Program-made: the position numbers and the translations under genes | Source of the DNA: Geosiphon pyriformis | Taxonomy: Eukaryota; Glomeromycota; Glomeromycetes; Archaeosporales; Geosiphonaceae | Assembly: GCA_016748015.1 (NCBI GenBank) | Contig: JAAOMT010000575.1 | Coordinates: 633 to 64,632, forward strand | Direction of reading: 5' to 3' | Length of the DNA: 64,000 bases | Notes under the pieces: model-generated | The model's input: the letters and a program-made list of their open reading frames with translations, nothing else | What the model was told of the DNA's origin: nothing | Database searches by the model: none | Shown: positions 47,881 through 58,516 of the stretch, piece by piece | How the letters are laid out: every line of letters starts with the position of its first letter | How positions within the stretch are numbered: position 1 is the first letter of the stretch

Positions 47881-48644
47881 TATTACAAGTGATTATTTCA
47901 GGTGTTAGAATAAATAACAAATCCATAACTTGGTGTTCGATTAATATATTAATGATGTTGGTAATCTAAAAGTTTTGGTTATCTGAAGATTTTTATGGTT
48001 GAGTTCTTTGTATAATAAACAGAGATTTAATGGTGGTTTTAGTAGCTTTCTGGAATTGCAATTTCATCAAATTTTTTTCTCAGTGTGGTGGCCAGTAATT
48101 TTTCTGGTAAGCTATCCTCAAATTTATGAATGTTCTATCTTTGTTTTGCAGGTCTTTTACCAGTTCCTATAATGTTTATACTTTAGTGCTTAATTTTTAA
48201 TCAATTAGTAAACAACAATAAAATCAAAGAAAGAAAATAAAGAAATAAAGAAATGAGCCAATGTAATTGCAAGTTAGTATTCCGTCAATAGTCATGATCA
48301 AGAACTATTGTTTCAGTATAGTTAAGTATTAATTACTATCAACATGAAGTATTGATAATAGAGAATAAATTTGAAATAGTGAATAATTATTTATTAATTG
48401 AAAGGTTGCTTAGATTAAATCTAAATAGAGAAGTCTGTTTTTTCTACTTCTAATGCTACCACTATATATATATAATTGAGATTTCTCAATTCTTTATACC
48501 AAAAATCCTGCAATTTCTGGAATCCTGCAATTCCTGGAATTCTGCAATTCTTTTGAAAGAAATCCTAGAATTTTATATTTACTATGCCTATTTCTGATTG
48601 GCTAATTTATATGCTAATATACTTCCTATATTTTATGAGTAACA
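47881..48644 (-). repeat. 3' LTR (764 bp)
   Basis: Matches the repeats at 55910-56784 and 57855-58403 along its length, for example GCTAATTTATATGCTAATAT near the right end and TAACAAAT..AACTTGGTG near the left end. The left terminus is TATTACAA where other copies have TGTTACAA, one G to A change. It contains a short minisatellite of GGAATTCTGCAATTC-type units at about 48500-48560. Confidence 0.88.
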
Positions 48645-48659
48645 TTATTCTCTTCTTTT
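48645..48659 (-). other. polypurine tract
   Basis: On the minus strand AAAAGAAGAGAATAA lies directly before the 3' LTR, the position expected for the plus-strand primer of reverse transcription. Confidence 0.7.
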
Positions 48660-48918
48660 AATATTGAGCTTCATCAAGATTTTTTAAATCTTCTAACTCT
48701 AATTCCCCATCTTTTAGTATTTTTTGAACTTTTTTTTCAAGAATTACTTGTGTTATCTTGTTCTGTAATTCTTCAAATTGGGCATTAGTTATTTTTCCCA
48801 TTTGGTTAACAGTAACAATATTCATTTCTGTATTAAGTAATATTTCTGGTTTGTCTTGAAATCTTATGTGTAGCTGATAAATGGCTTTTGCTTGTGTGGT
48901 TAAATTGTTTTTTTTCAT
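48658..48918 (-). CDS. C-terminal end of the retrotransposon pol frame
   Basis: Intact frame of 86 codons ending at the polypurine tract. It is helical and charged (QFEELQNKITQVILEKKVQK), without a chromodomain signature. It is the tail downstream of integrase; the 740 bases between it and the integrase core contain more of the same polyprotein with stops. Confidence 0.55.
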   Translation of the reverse strand: MKKNNLTTQAKAIYQLHIRFQDKPEILLNTEMNIVTVNQMGKITNAQFEELQNKITQVILEKKVQKILKDGELELEDLKNLDEAQY

Positions 48919-49659
48919 AAATTGTTCTAGTTGTTATAGTATTGTTGTGTCAAATAATTGTTTTGTTTTATTAGTGTATAAATTTTAGATGTTCAAGTAT
49001 TGTCCCAAATAGAAATAACAAAAGTTTCTTGAAAATTGTTGTATCTACCAATTCCAAGTTTCTATAGTCAACTCTTGATATTAGATGACTTTTGGTTGTG
49101 CTTCTATCACTAATTTCACTTTTGTAATTATTTTGTCAACAGTGTTTTCTGTTTTTCTCTGTACTTTATTCCATGGTCTTTTTCTGGTGTTTGTGTATTT
49201 GATAATTTGTTGATTAATTGTGATCTTCATTTCTTGTTGTTAGATCAATTGAAAAAGTTGTTGTGTTAGCAAGTGAATGCTATTGGTGATTTCCATTTTT
49301 TTGAAGTCTTTTATTACGTCTACCATGTCTTTATATCCTCTTTTATTGTTTAATTTTATGTGTTTGGTTCAATAATTATGATTGGTTCCATATTGTATGA
49401 AATCTTATCTGGTTAGATTAGTATTTGTTATACTCCCAGTTGTGAAATATTATTGGTAGATGATGATATTATATAATAATATAGTTTCAGTTAATTACTA
49501 TGTGCTGTTTTGGCAAAGATTTTGTTGTCCTATCTTAATTTATAAGCTCTATTTTCTAGAATTTTTTCTATGTGAAATAATTCATCTTATTTGGAGTCAA
49601 ATTTTCTACTCTATTGTTTTTCCACTTTGGTACAATATAAAAGTACTTTGTCTCCAATC

Positions 49660-50565
49660 TTGAATTCAACTGGTTTATCTGGTAGTTGGTTATCATGTCA
49701 TTTTTTTTGTTTTTTTTGTGACTTTTGGATATTATCAGTTACTCTTTGCCATTTGTTTTCTAGTGTTTCTATTAAGTCATATGTTTTTCTTAGTAATGTT
49801 TTTTGAAAATTGTTTTCTGTCATTGGTTCTGTTGGATATGTATTGACTTCTATCTCAACTGGTAGTATTGCTGTTCTATCATATACTATTTTAAATGGTG
49901 TTGTTTGTATAGTGTTTTGCTTTATTGTCTGATAAGCAAATAATATTGATAGTATGAACAAATCCCATTTGTTTTGGTTTTCTTGGCTGATTTTGGCAAT
50001 TGCTTCACACAATGTTCTGTTGAATCTTTTAACCAAATCATTTGTTTGTGGATAATATAGTGATGATAATGGTTTTTTGATTCCAAATCTTTGACTTAAT
50101 TCCACTAATGTTCTGTTCACAAAATGAATTTCTTAATCTGATAGTAATTTTTTTGAACATTTATGTCAATAAATTAAATCTTGATAAATGAATTCAGCAA
50201 TGAATTCTGCATCTGCTCTTTGAATAGCTTTTATTTCTGGCCATTTAGTGAGATAATCTATGGCTACTGCAATATATCTGTTGTTTTTGCTAGTGATTGT
50301 TAATGGTTTAATTAAGTTAATTCTAATATAATCAAATAATTGTCTCATTTTAATTAGTCTCAATGTTTAACTGGGTTTTGTTTCTTCTCTTCTCTGACAA
50401 GCATCACAATTTTGAACATATTAGATGATATCTAGATATATTAATAACCAATAGTATCTTTTTCTGATTTTTTTCATAGTTGCTTCTTTATAAAAATGTT
50501 CTGCTATTGGATTCGAATGCATATTAAATAATATTGTCTCTTTCTTTGGTTCTGTAATTACTCTG
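49660..50565 (-). pseudogene. retrotransposon integrase
   Basis: The HHCC zinc module is visible around 50510-50400 (MHSNPIAEHFY, then NCDACQRR). The core has the first Asp in VAIDYLTKWPE, the second in a SD-stop-EIHFVN stretch (TAA/TAG-type stop in place of Gln), and the position of the catalytic Glu is Lys in QTNDLVKRFNRTL. Thus the D,D35E triad is broken by what looks like a Glu to Lys change. The C-terminal part runs to 49698 with NKWQRVTDNIQKSQKK. Confidence 0.85.
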
Positions 50566-50793
50566 GTTGGTTAATCTGAATTCTTTCTATTTTTCTAATA
50601 AAATATATTTTGGTAAGTAATAAAATATTTGGATTGTTGTTTGATATGGTTTCGTTTTTTTGAAAATAATTTTTTCTTAAACTGCTGATTATTTATATAG
50701 TACTAGAGTTGTTAATATTTTTGTGTATTCATTTTTTGTTATATTTTTGTTTTCGACTGTTTAGATTTGTTATATTTTTGTGTTGAAATGTTC

Positions 50794-52212
50794 TTAGATT
50801 TGTTTTATTCTTAATAAACTATTAGCATTTCTATTTTTTTTTCCTTTTTTGTAATATACTGTATAATTAAATGGTAAAAGTTTTATTTTCCATTTGGCAT
50901 AATAATTATCTTCAAATTCTTGTTTCTGAATTGAAGTCAATTCTTTATGATTAATATATACATCAAACTTTTGACTCAAATATTTTTTCCATTTGGTAAT
51001 AGCCCAATAGATAGCTAAGTGTTTTAACACTGGAGTTTCATAGTTTTTTTCAGCTGGACTTAAGCTTTTGCTGGCATATACTACTAGATGTTTTTGTTCA
51101 TCCAGTCCTTTCTGAAATAATACTGCTTCTAATACTTGATCTGATACATCTGTTGTAATTATAAATGGCTTATTATGATCTGGATAGATCAATACTAGAG
51201 CTTGAATAAGCTTTCTTTTTAATGTGTCAAAAGCTTCTTGCTGTATTTTTGTTCATTCATATTTAGTGTTTTTTGTTTAGAACTAGTGTAATGACTGTGC
51301 TATTTTGGAAAAGTCTTTGATAAAACAGCAATAGCAACCTATAAATTCCAAGAATACTCATAATTCAGTCAAGTTGATAAGTACTAGAAAGTTTTTAACT
51401 ATTTTAATTTTGTCTGAATCTGTCTTGATTCTATCTTTGTTTATAATATGTTCCAAAAACTTGAGTTTTATTTTTCCAAAAAAACACTTAATTGTATTTA
51501 ATTTTAATTTGGCCCTTCTTAGTCTTTCAAATACTTGTTGAAGATAGTGCAAATGATTATCAAATGTCTTGGAAAACACGTTGGTATTGTATAGATATAT
51601 GACTACTAATTTCTATAGCAGTCTAGTATAAACAATTTCCATAAGTTGTTGAAATGTGGCAGGAGCATTCATCAATCCAAATGGCATAACCTCAAATTCA
51701 AAATTTTCTTCTTATGTTGTAAAAGCCATTTTTTCTTTATCTTCTGGTTTCATGACTACTTGCCAGTAACCACTGTTTAAGTCTAAAATTGAGAACCATT
51801 TTTTTCCTTCAAAAGCATTGAAAAGTTCTTGAATTTTTGGAGTTGGATAGGTATCTCTTTTTGGTACTCCATTAAGTTTTCAGTAGTCTACACAAAAGCA
51901 TATTTTCCTATTTTTTTTATGGACTAGTACTACTAGTGACAATCATGGACTTATTAATGGTTGAATTAACCCATTGTCTAGCATCTGATTAATTTTTTAA
52001 TGAATAATCTTATGGCTGGCTGGTAATACTTGGTATGCTCTTTGTTTGATTGGTATTGCATCTTCAGTTTTGATCTAGTGCTAGATTATATTAGTTTTGC
52101 CAAATTTATTTTCACTTGTAAAAATGTCAGTGAAATTGTTAAATAATATTTTGAGTTGCATAAGTTGGAGTGAGTCTAAGTTTCTTAGATTCATTTTTTC
52201 TAATTGTTTTGG
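50794..52212 (-). pseudogene. retrotransposon reverse transcriptase and RNase H
   Basis: Conserved RT blocks are seen right to left: PIKQRAYQVLP (about 52060), CVDYxKLN (about 51890), WFSILDLNSGYWQV (about 51790), MPFGLMNAPATFQ (about 51660) and the active site at about 51580-51605, where the expected YLDD reads YLYN. RNase H follows with PFIITTDVSDQVLEAVL (51150) and later LKHLAIYWAITKWKKYL and VYINHKEL. Several stops (TAA/TAG for Gln or Trp) interrupt RT. The 51192-50794 RNase H frame is the longest intact piece. Confidence 0.88.
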
Positions 52213-52524
52213 TTAGAGCAGATAACATTCTTCTTGTCTGTATATTGTTTGTGATGTGATATTGACATATCTACACAGTTGTAGAAAATTTAGAATGGTA
52301 TTTGATGGTTGTTTTTCAACTTTAATACTTAAATATTTGATAATAATTCTGTTTAGTATCTTAATGACATTTCTCATGTTGTTATAAATGAGAATTTTAA
52401 TGTGACTGTGGTTTTTGGCTGGTATGTGTAGATTGACTAATCCAATCTTTTCTGATTTATAAAGTGTTGCTTCTGCTTCAAAAATCTGAATCTGATCCTT
52501 TACTTTTCTCTCTATGGCTATCAT
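52213..52524 (-). CDS. retrotransposon linker between dUTPase and RT
   Basis: Frame of 103 codons between the dUTPase and the first RT block. It has a beta-rich pattern (IGLVNLHIPAKNHSHIKILI) and resembles a second dUTPase-like or capsid-like beta fold, but no catalytic motif is visible. It is part of the same polyprotein. Confidence 0.5.
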   Translation of the reverse strand: MIAIERKVKDQIQIFEAEATLYKSEKIGLVNLHIPAKNHSHIKILIYNNMRNVIKILNRIIIKYLSIKVEKQPSNTILNFLQLCRYVNITSQTIYRQEECYLL

Positions 52525-52554
52525 GTACTGATCATATAGTGGAATAGAAATTGA

Positions 52555-53268
52555 TTAGTGGATAGAGATAATTTCTTTCTTGTCAACAATCTCTTTTTTA
52601 GCAATATTAACTAGTACATCTATTCTACCCATAAATCTGAATCTCTGTATCCCTCTAGCTGTAATCCTTAATTTCTTCTTGTTTTTTACTGATACTAATT
52701 GAGCTATTTTAACCAGAGACAAGAATATTGCCTGTGCTATCTTTTTGTTTGGTTCTATAACATAGGTCTTTTCTGAATCATTTTGGAGCATTGCAATAAT
52801 ATTTCTTATATATTCTGTGTTAATTATTCCTCCTCTGATATTGATTTCTTTTTTTGCTAAATTGCTTCTAGATGTCAATTGAACCATTGTTGTTGTTAGA
52901 ATTTCCAGAGCTATTTTGAGATCAATACAAGTGCATAAATATGGTTTTAATTTGATGGCATCTTTTCTGAGATATTTTAGATCAAATTTTGCATTGGTAT
53001 TATATGTACATTCTGGCATAATACCTTCATCATTGTTACTGAACCATCTCAGTTTCTGCTTTTTGGTAAGATCAAGGAGTGCAATATATTGTTCAGGATT
53101 TGAATTTGAGTTTAAATTGTCATCATTGCTATTGCCAATTTGAACAGAGCTAAAACCATTGTTATTGTTATCATTATTGTTGGAGTTTGAATCAGAATTG
53201 AGCAGTAATTCTAATTCTGATACACAGCTGTTAATTGGTTCATCTTCCTTTGGAATTGTGTAGATCAT
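52555..53268 (-). CDS. dUTPase domain of the retrotransposon polyprotein
   Basis: Frame of 237 codons. The first about 90 residues are acidic, Asn/Ser-rich. Then the five trimeric dUTPase motifs follow in order: motif 1 TNAKFDLKY (family DAGxDL), motif 2 SRSNLAKK (RSSLA), motif 3 GGIINTEYIRN (GVIDxxYRG), motif 4 KKIAQAIFL (RIAQ) and motif 5 RGIQRFRFMG (RGxxGFGSTG). Motifs 1, 3 and 5 have lost glycines or Asp (Gly to Arg/Lys, Asp to Asn), so activity is unlikely. The enzyme hydrolyses dUTP and would limit uracil in element cDNA. In this element it sits between protease and RT. dUTPase-bearing Metaviridae have been described in the basidiomycete Phanerochaete chrysosporium; here it is in a Glomeromycotina-like genome. 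Confidence 0.85.
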   Translation of the reverse strand: MIYTIPKEDEPINSCVSELELLLNSDSNSNNNDNNNNGFSSVQIGNSNDDNLNSNSNPEQYIALLDLTKKQKLRWFSNNDEGIMPECTYNTNAKFDLKYLRKDAIKLKPYLCTCIDLKIALEILTTTMVQLTSRSNLAKKEINIRGGIINTEYIRNIIAMLQNDSEKTYVIEPNKKIAQAIFLSLVKIAQLVSVKNKKKLRITARGIQRFRFMGRIDVLVNIAKKEIVDKKEIISIH

Positions 53269-54280
53269 GTGTGGTGATAGATTTTAGATAAGATCACTCT
53301 TATTACAATATTGGAAGTTATATGGAATTAAACAATGATTACATAGTTGGGTGTTTAGTTGTTTTAAACATTGTTTCTATTCTTCTCTTGTGGGTGTTAA
53401 ATTCTAATAGTGCTTGTGAAACTCTTTTGGGTCTGTTTCTATGTAAAAAAAAGCATTTGAATTTGGAATAAAGACAATATTAACTGGTTCTGGAGAATTA
53501 TTTTTAATTTTCAAGATTTTGCTGGGTGTGGTTTTTTCGACTTTGGTATTTACCATTCACCAGATCTTGTTTTTGTCATGTGAGTAACCATCCAAACAAG
53601 AGATCACTCAGTGTTATGCAGCAGTAATAGGTGTGCCACAACTAACTCAGTCACTTATGAGGATTGTGTACTGGCATGAAGCATTGCACATTTCTCCTCA
53701 ACCAGAAATGTTGTTACATATTTCTTCATTGAGCAACTATTTTCTACAAATGAGACATGGTTTGTTGTCTCATTTGTCTTGTTATTTTGGGTAGTCATAC
53801 CATTCTCTGTGGCATGGCTTATAGTAGTAGTGGGTTTGCATCCAGTAATCTTTGTCAGGTGCAATCTAAGCTTCCATGGAAGAAAGTTTTTTGTGACAAT
53901 CTTGGTATTTGAGTAGAATATATGGTGGTTGCTTCAGTGGCTTGTGTAAGTAGGATCTTTCCGAGCCACTAGTTATTTTTTCTATGGTGGTGTTTTCTTT
54001 TTTTTCTTTTCTTTTGTTGTTCCAAAAAAGTATTGGTAATAACTTGTTGTGTTTGGTGTTGGCCCAGAAAATTTGAAAGGCTTCTCAAGTAGGTTTTTTT
54101 TCTCTTTCTTCCAATTTGATGAGTGGATTGTTGTCAGTAGTAGTCTTGAAATGACCACAAGTGGCTGGCACACATGTGTAGTGGCCGTTTTGGCTAAACT
54201 ACAGTTTTTGGGTATTTCAATTAAGCATGGTGTTGGTTTTAAACAGCCAGTTGTTCCCAATAAGAGCTTGGTACTGAGTT
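53269..54280 (-). pseudogene. retrotransposon spacer with Cys pairs
   Basis: The minus strand contains broken frames with repeated Cys pairs, for example CNHCLIPYNFQYCNK at about 53300-53345, suggesting zinc-binding modules between protease and dUTPase. The small frames at 53655-53864 and 53982-54260 lie in this decayed spacer. Not assignable to a known domain. Confidence 0.45.
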
Positions 54281-54830
54281 GCTTCCATTACCAATACTTT
54301 AATTGATATTATGAGGCCATTAACTTCGAATAAAAAGTCATTTATTTTACCAATTGGGGTCTTTGTTGCCCTATTGACTATAATTATTCATGCACTGGTG
54401 GTGTGATCAACTTGGTAACCTAATTGATTCATAAATTGTTGGGTAATAATACTGTCAGCTGATCTACTGTCTAAGATTAGTTTAATGTGCTGCCCATCAA
54501 CTCTAGGATCTGTATACATTGCAGTAATGAGTTTGATTCTAGGGTGGCTCCACTAAATAGTAGTATTTCAACTGGTTTTTCGAGTTCAAAAGAGAAGATG
54601 GCAGTAAGTGATTTATCTTCAGTAATGATTGCTGACAGTATATTGTTAATAAGTGGCTGCTTTTGTTTGACTTCCAAGTTGTTGGATGTGGTATCTTCTG
54701 GGGTAACTAGGAGACTTAAATAGTTCTGGAAACTCGGGTTTTGGGTGTATCCAGTTCCTGAACTCTGCTGGCATGATCCTGATTGTTGGGTGGATGAACT
54801 GGAGATCGGTTGATGAACAATTATCACCAA
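54281..54830 (-). pseudogene. retropepsin-like protease of the retrotransposon
   Basis: The likely active-site loop is ILDSRSADSIIT at about 54455-54477, where functional members have D-S-G; Gly is Arg here. It is followed by LGYQVDHTTSA, a TGA stop (likely from CGA Arg), and KTPIGKINDF, typical of the protease flap region. The preceding frame (54830-54477) is Ser/Thr/Gln-rich linker with EKPVEILLFSGATLES. Confidence 0.65.
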
Positions 54831-55032
54831 TCTTCAGTTTTGTTGAATGAATCTCAGTCTTTGGTTTCCATGTGACATCAGAGTCAAATTTTGTGGTAAT
54901 ATTTGAATTTTCTATGGTTGATATATTACTTGCAGCTATGGTGGTTGATAAATTACAGGTGTTGCTGGTTAATATATTGGAGGTGAGTATACTTGCTGTG
55001 TTATTGGTGCTTAATACATTGGCTGAGTCATT

Positions 55033-55098
55033 TGAGCATAAGGTGATTGATGTTGGTAATGTCCTTGTGATTGATGTTGGTAATGTCCTTGTGATTGA
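55033..55098. repeat. 27-bp tandem duplication in the gag/protease linker
   Basis: GATTGATGTTGGTAATGTCC is repeated directly with its flank within the His/Gln-rich linker. Confidence 0.8.
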
Positions 55099-55195
55099 TT
55101 ATTAACATGATTCTAAGTTTGGAATCAGTGATTAAAGTTTTGATACTGATTACTTGATCATTGATTACTTAACTGTTTGTAACATTTAAATTGCA

Positions 55196-55240
55196 AATGT
55201 TTTTGTTTACCACAATAGTAGCACACATGTGTTTCCTGCT
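55196..55240 (-). other. CCHC zinc knuckle of gag
   Basis: Minus strand reads CYYCGKQKHLQFKC, a perfect CX2CX4HX4C knuckle, the nucleocapsid RNA-binding motif. It lies downstream of the gag core, as expected. Confidence 0.85.
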
Positions 55241-55299
55241 GCCACTATTGATTGGTTAAAGATAATGGATGTGATTGATTTTAAAACCAATTCGCATTT

Positions 55300-55909
55300 C
55301 CCTAATTATTTTGTCATTGTGAAAGTTGATAAATGGCTTGATTGTTAGCTAAGTATTCCTCTAATTTCTGATTGATTGAGTCACTGAATTGCTTTAGCTT
55401 GGAATCTAAGTCAGATGATCTATTCATTACTAGATTTACAGCTTGGGCATGATTGGCTTCAATCTCAGCTGCTTCAAAATCTTTGATGTAGTTAATAGTG
55501 GCTTGAAGATCTACTGGATGCATTGGTTGTACACATTGGAGGATGCTACTGTGCAAGTCTCTAATGAATTGGTTTAAAATTTGTAAAGCTGTAAAATAAT
55601 TGGCTTGGATTGCCTGAATTTGATGCAAATTTCTATGAAAGCATTTTAGGTAGATAGTGACTGCTTTACTTTCTCCTTGTTTAATAATGGTAAAGATATT
55701 TGCTAGACAATTAATACTATTATTGTTGCTAAAATATTGTAGAAATGCAAGCTTGAATGCATTAAAATTTTGAAGTTTGTTGGCCAAGCTTTAATATCAT
55801 AAGTTGGTGATATCCTAAAAAAAGTAAGAGATAGCTTGCATGGCTTTGGCATTATTTCATTTATTGGTTGTGATGGCTTTTTTGACATTATTTAGCCACA
55901 TTTGAGCAT
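55300..55909 (-). pseudogene. gag core, C-terminal piece
   Basis: Reading from the nested LTR border: AQMWLNNVKKAI, then a few stops, then the intact frame 55787-55314 (FNAFKLAFLQYFSNN, YLKCFHRNLHQIQ, LNQFIRDLHSSIL, DLQATINYIKDFEAAE), which is a typical Ty3/gypsy capsid (Retrotrans_gag) helical domain. The first half of the same protein lies on the other side of the solo LTR. Confidence 0.85.
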
Positions 55910-56784
55910 TGTTACAAGTAATTATTTGGGGTCTCAAATCAAATAACAAATCTGTAACTTGGTGTTTAATTAATATATTAATAATGTTGGTAATCTGAAA
56001 ATTTTATTAATCTGAAGGCTTTGATTGGAGTTCTTTGTATAATGGATAGAGATTTGGTTATAATGGTAGTAGTTTCTAAAATTGCAATTCTTGTCCAATT
56101 TCTTTCTCAGCTTAGTGGCTGGATTTATTCTGGCAGTTGTGCCCTTCTGGTAAGCTATCTGTTATTATATATATAATTTTACTCTTATTTCTGGGTCTTT
56201 TACCAGGCTATTTTTGACATTAATAATTTAGCACTTAATCCTTAATCAATTAGTAAACAACAATAAAATCAAAGAAAAAAAAGAAAAAAAAGAAAATAAA
56301 AGAAATTAAAGAAATAAGCCAAGACAATTCACAAGTTAGTATTCCATCAATAGCCATAATTAAAAACTATTATTCCAACATAGTTAAGTATCAATTGCTA
56401 TCAATATGAAGTGTTAATAGTGGAGAGTAGAATTGAAAATAGTGAATAATTATTTATTAATATTTGTAATTTAGAAGGTTGCTTAAATTAAATCTAAATT
56501 GAGAGATCTGTTTTTTCTACTTCTAATACTATCATATATACATAATTGAGATTCCTCAATTCTTTAATTTTTCACACCAGAAATCCTGGAATTCTTGAAA
56601 TTCTGCAATTTCTTTTAAGAAAAATCTTGGAATTCTGGAAGCCTGTAATTCCTTATATGAGAATTCTGAAATTTTTGAATCCTACAATTCCTTTGAGAGG
56701 AATCCTAGAATTCTACATTTACTATATCTATCTCTGATTGGCTAATTTATATGCTAATATACTTCTTATATTTTATGAGTAATA
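55910..56784 (-). repeat. solo LTR (875 bp) nested in gag
   Basis: Full LTR of the same family with termini TGTTACAA (left) and GTAATA (right, from GTAACA). Gag sequence stops at its right edge (IEKFTSKEN) and resumes at its left edge (AQMWLNN), so it interrupts the reading frame. It is longer than the 3' LTR because its AATTCC-rich minisatellite (about 56575-56710) has more units. I could not see a clean target-site duplication. Confidence 0.8.
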
Positions 56785-57854
56785 CTATTATTTTCTTTGC
56801 TGGTAAATTTTTCAATTTTGGCAATTGGTGCATATGCCATTTGTTGTTGTAGCAGTTGTTAAAATGGTTGCTGCAATTGTTATTGATGTGGTAATTATGG
56901 TTGTTGAATTCTTTCAATTGGTGGCTGATTGATCACATTTATTGGAGGTAAGTTTTGTTGATTAATTATGTTGGAGTTTGAATCATTCTAATTTTAGGAA
57001 GTTTAAAGATTTGAAGTTTCAATTTCTGGATTTTCTAAAATTGGGTTTTGCTGAGTTTGAACATTTGGAGTTTCAATTTCTGGGTTTTTGACAATTGGGT
57101 TTTGGTAATTGAATTTCTGATTGTTATTTTTTTTTTTCTGATTCTGTTACTTCTCAAGGACTTACAATTCCAAAATTTGGTGGAGGTAGTGGTAATCAAA
57201 ATCTTGATAGTATTGGTAATCATAATTTAAATCTCTCAAAATATTTGCTATAGGTTCCTAATAGATCAGTTTTTAATTGTTTATTTTGAAATAGTATTTG
57301 TGCTAATAGAGTTTTCATGTTTGATGTGGATACACCTGCTGATAAAATATTGATAGTGCTTCTGGGTGTATAGTAATATGATAGATTGGTTGGTAATTCA
57401 ATTCTTGTTTTCTTTCAAGTAGATAATTGTATCCTCTAGGATGTTACTATTGGTGTTTGTAGTTTTTTTTTACTTTTATTTGCATAGATAATTGGATATC
57501 TTTGCTGAATATAGGTTTTAATTTCTTTATTGATTTCAGTAAGGATTGCTGTAAAATTATAATTTACTAGTAGGCTGGTATTTTGGATTAATTTATTGTA
57601 GAAATTTCCTTTGGCTAAGTCAGTTTCTATTGATACTTCTAACAAATAGAAAATTTTTTTATTGATGTAGAAATTGAAAGCTGATTCTGCTAATAGATGG
57701 TTGCTGGTTAATTCCAAGTGTTGACAGTAGTGTTGGAATAAAAATTTGGTGATTCCTAGATGGTTTGTCCTTATTCTTTTTGGTTCTGCCACTTTTGGAT
57801 GACTGCTGTTGGTATTGGTTCTCTGCAAAATTATATCTTACAGGGAGCACCAAA
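56785..57854 (-). pseudogene. gag N-terminal piece
   Basis: From the primer binding site leftwards: an initial frame 57853-57436 with two overlapping readings (NQYQQQSSKSG and a longer one ending KLQTPIVTS), then a low-complexity region rich in Asn, Thr, Gln and Pro (about 57230-56860), then the capsid start APIAKIEKFTSKEN that runs into the solo LTR. Stops and frame changes are present. Confidence 0.6.
57838..57852 (-). other. primer binding site
   Basis: Minus strand TGGTGCTCCCTG starts two bases after the end of the 5' LTR (GTAACA TT). TGG at this place pairs with the CCA end of a tRNA primer; the tRNA identity cannot be set by eye. Confidence 0.75.
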
Positions 57855-58403
57855 TGTTACAAATGATTATTTAGGGTCTTAAATCAAATAACAAACCCGT
57901 AATTTGATGCTTAATAACTTGAATAATAATGTTGATTTGTAAAGATTGATTATTTAAAGGTTTGTGGTTGAGTTTTTTGTATAATAAACAGAGATTCAAT
58001 AGCATTTCAGTAGTTTCTTGGAATTACAATTCTATCAAATTTTTTTCTCAGCATGGTGGCCAGTAATCTGGCAAAGATGCCCTTTTGGTAAGCTATCTTT
58101 AAATTCTTAATTCTATACCCTTCTTTTGAGGTCTTTTACTAGGCTATTCTTGACATCAATAATTTAATGCTTAATCTTCAATTAATTAATAAATACAAAA
58201 AAATAAAAAAGATAATGAAAAGATAATGAAAATAAGCCAAGGTAATTGCAAATTAGTATTCCATCAATAGTTGTGATCAAGAGTTATTGTTCTAGTGTGA
58301 TTAAGTATCAGTTACTATCAACACTTCATATTAATAGTAAAAAATAGATTGTGATAGTGAATAATTATTTATTGATATTTGTGAATAGAAAGATTGTTTA
58401 GAT
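57855..58403 (-). repeat. 5' LTR, truncated (about 549 bp)
   Basis: Starts on the left with TGTTACAAATGATTATTTAGG and follows the other LTRs to about 58403, where similarity ends; the outer about 200-300 bases, including the minisatellite, are missing. The LINE tail lies just beyond. Confidence 0.82.
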
Positions 58404-58481
58404 AGTATGTCTTTTATTATTAATAATTATAGTAATTTGTTTTTTTATAATTAAAATAGTATTTAAATAATTTTTGGTTTA

Positions 58482-58482
<1 letters not shown>

Positions 58483-58515
<33 letters not shown>
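58483..58515. repeat. ATT run at the 3' end of the LINE
   Basis: About eleven ATT units, which read as TAA units on the LINE coding strand, just after the end of LINE coding similarity. It may be the LINE's 3' tail. Confidence 0.75.

Positions 58516-58516
<1 letters not shown>

Larger units (their letters stand above)
47881..58403 (-). mobile_element. Ty3/gypsy-type LTR retrotransposon with dUTPase, decayed
   Basis: The element reads right to left: truncated 5' LTR (57855-58403), primer binding site, gag N-terminal part, a nested solo LTR, gag C-terminal part with zinc knuckle, protease, a Cys-containing linker, dUTPase, reverse transcriptase, RNase H, integrase, tail, polypurine tract and 3' LTR (47881-48644). 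LTR ends are TGTTAC..GTAACA, with decay in some copies. The order RT-RNase H-integrase is that of Ty3/gypsy (Metaviridae). Stops and missense changes are spread through all domains. I recognise it as a family common in Rhizophagus genomes; an intact copy elsewhere would be needed to mobilise it. Confidence 0.88.

Noticed and set aside
55900-56790. Middle LTR as the 5' LTR of the element
   Set aside because: Gag coding continues on both sides of it and the primer binding site lies next to the right-hand LTR, so it is a nested solo LTR.
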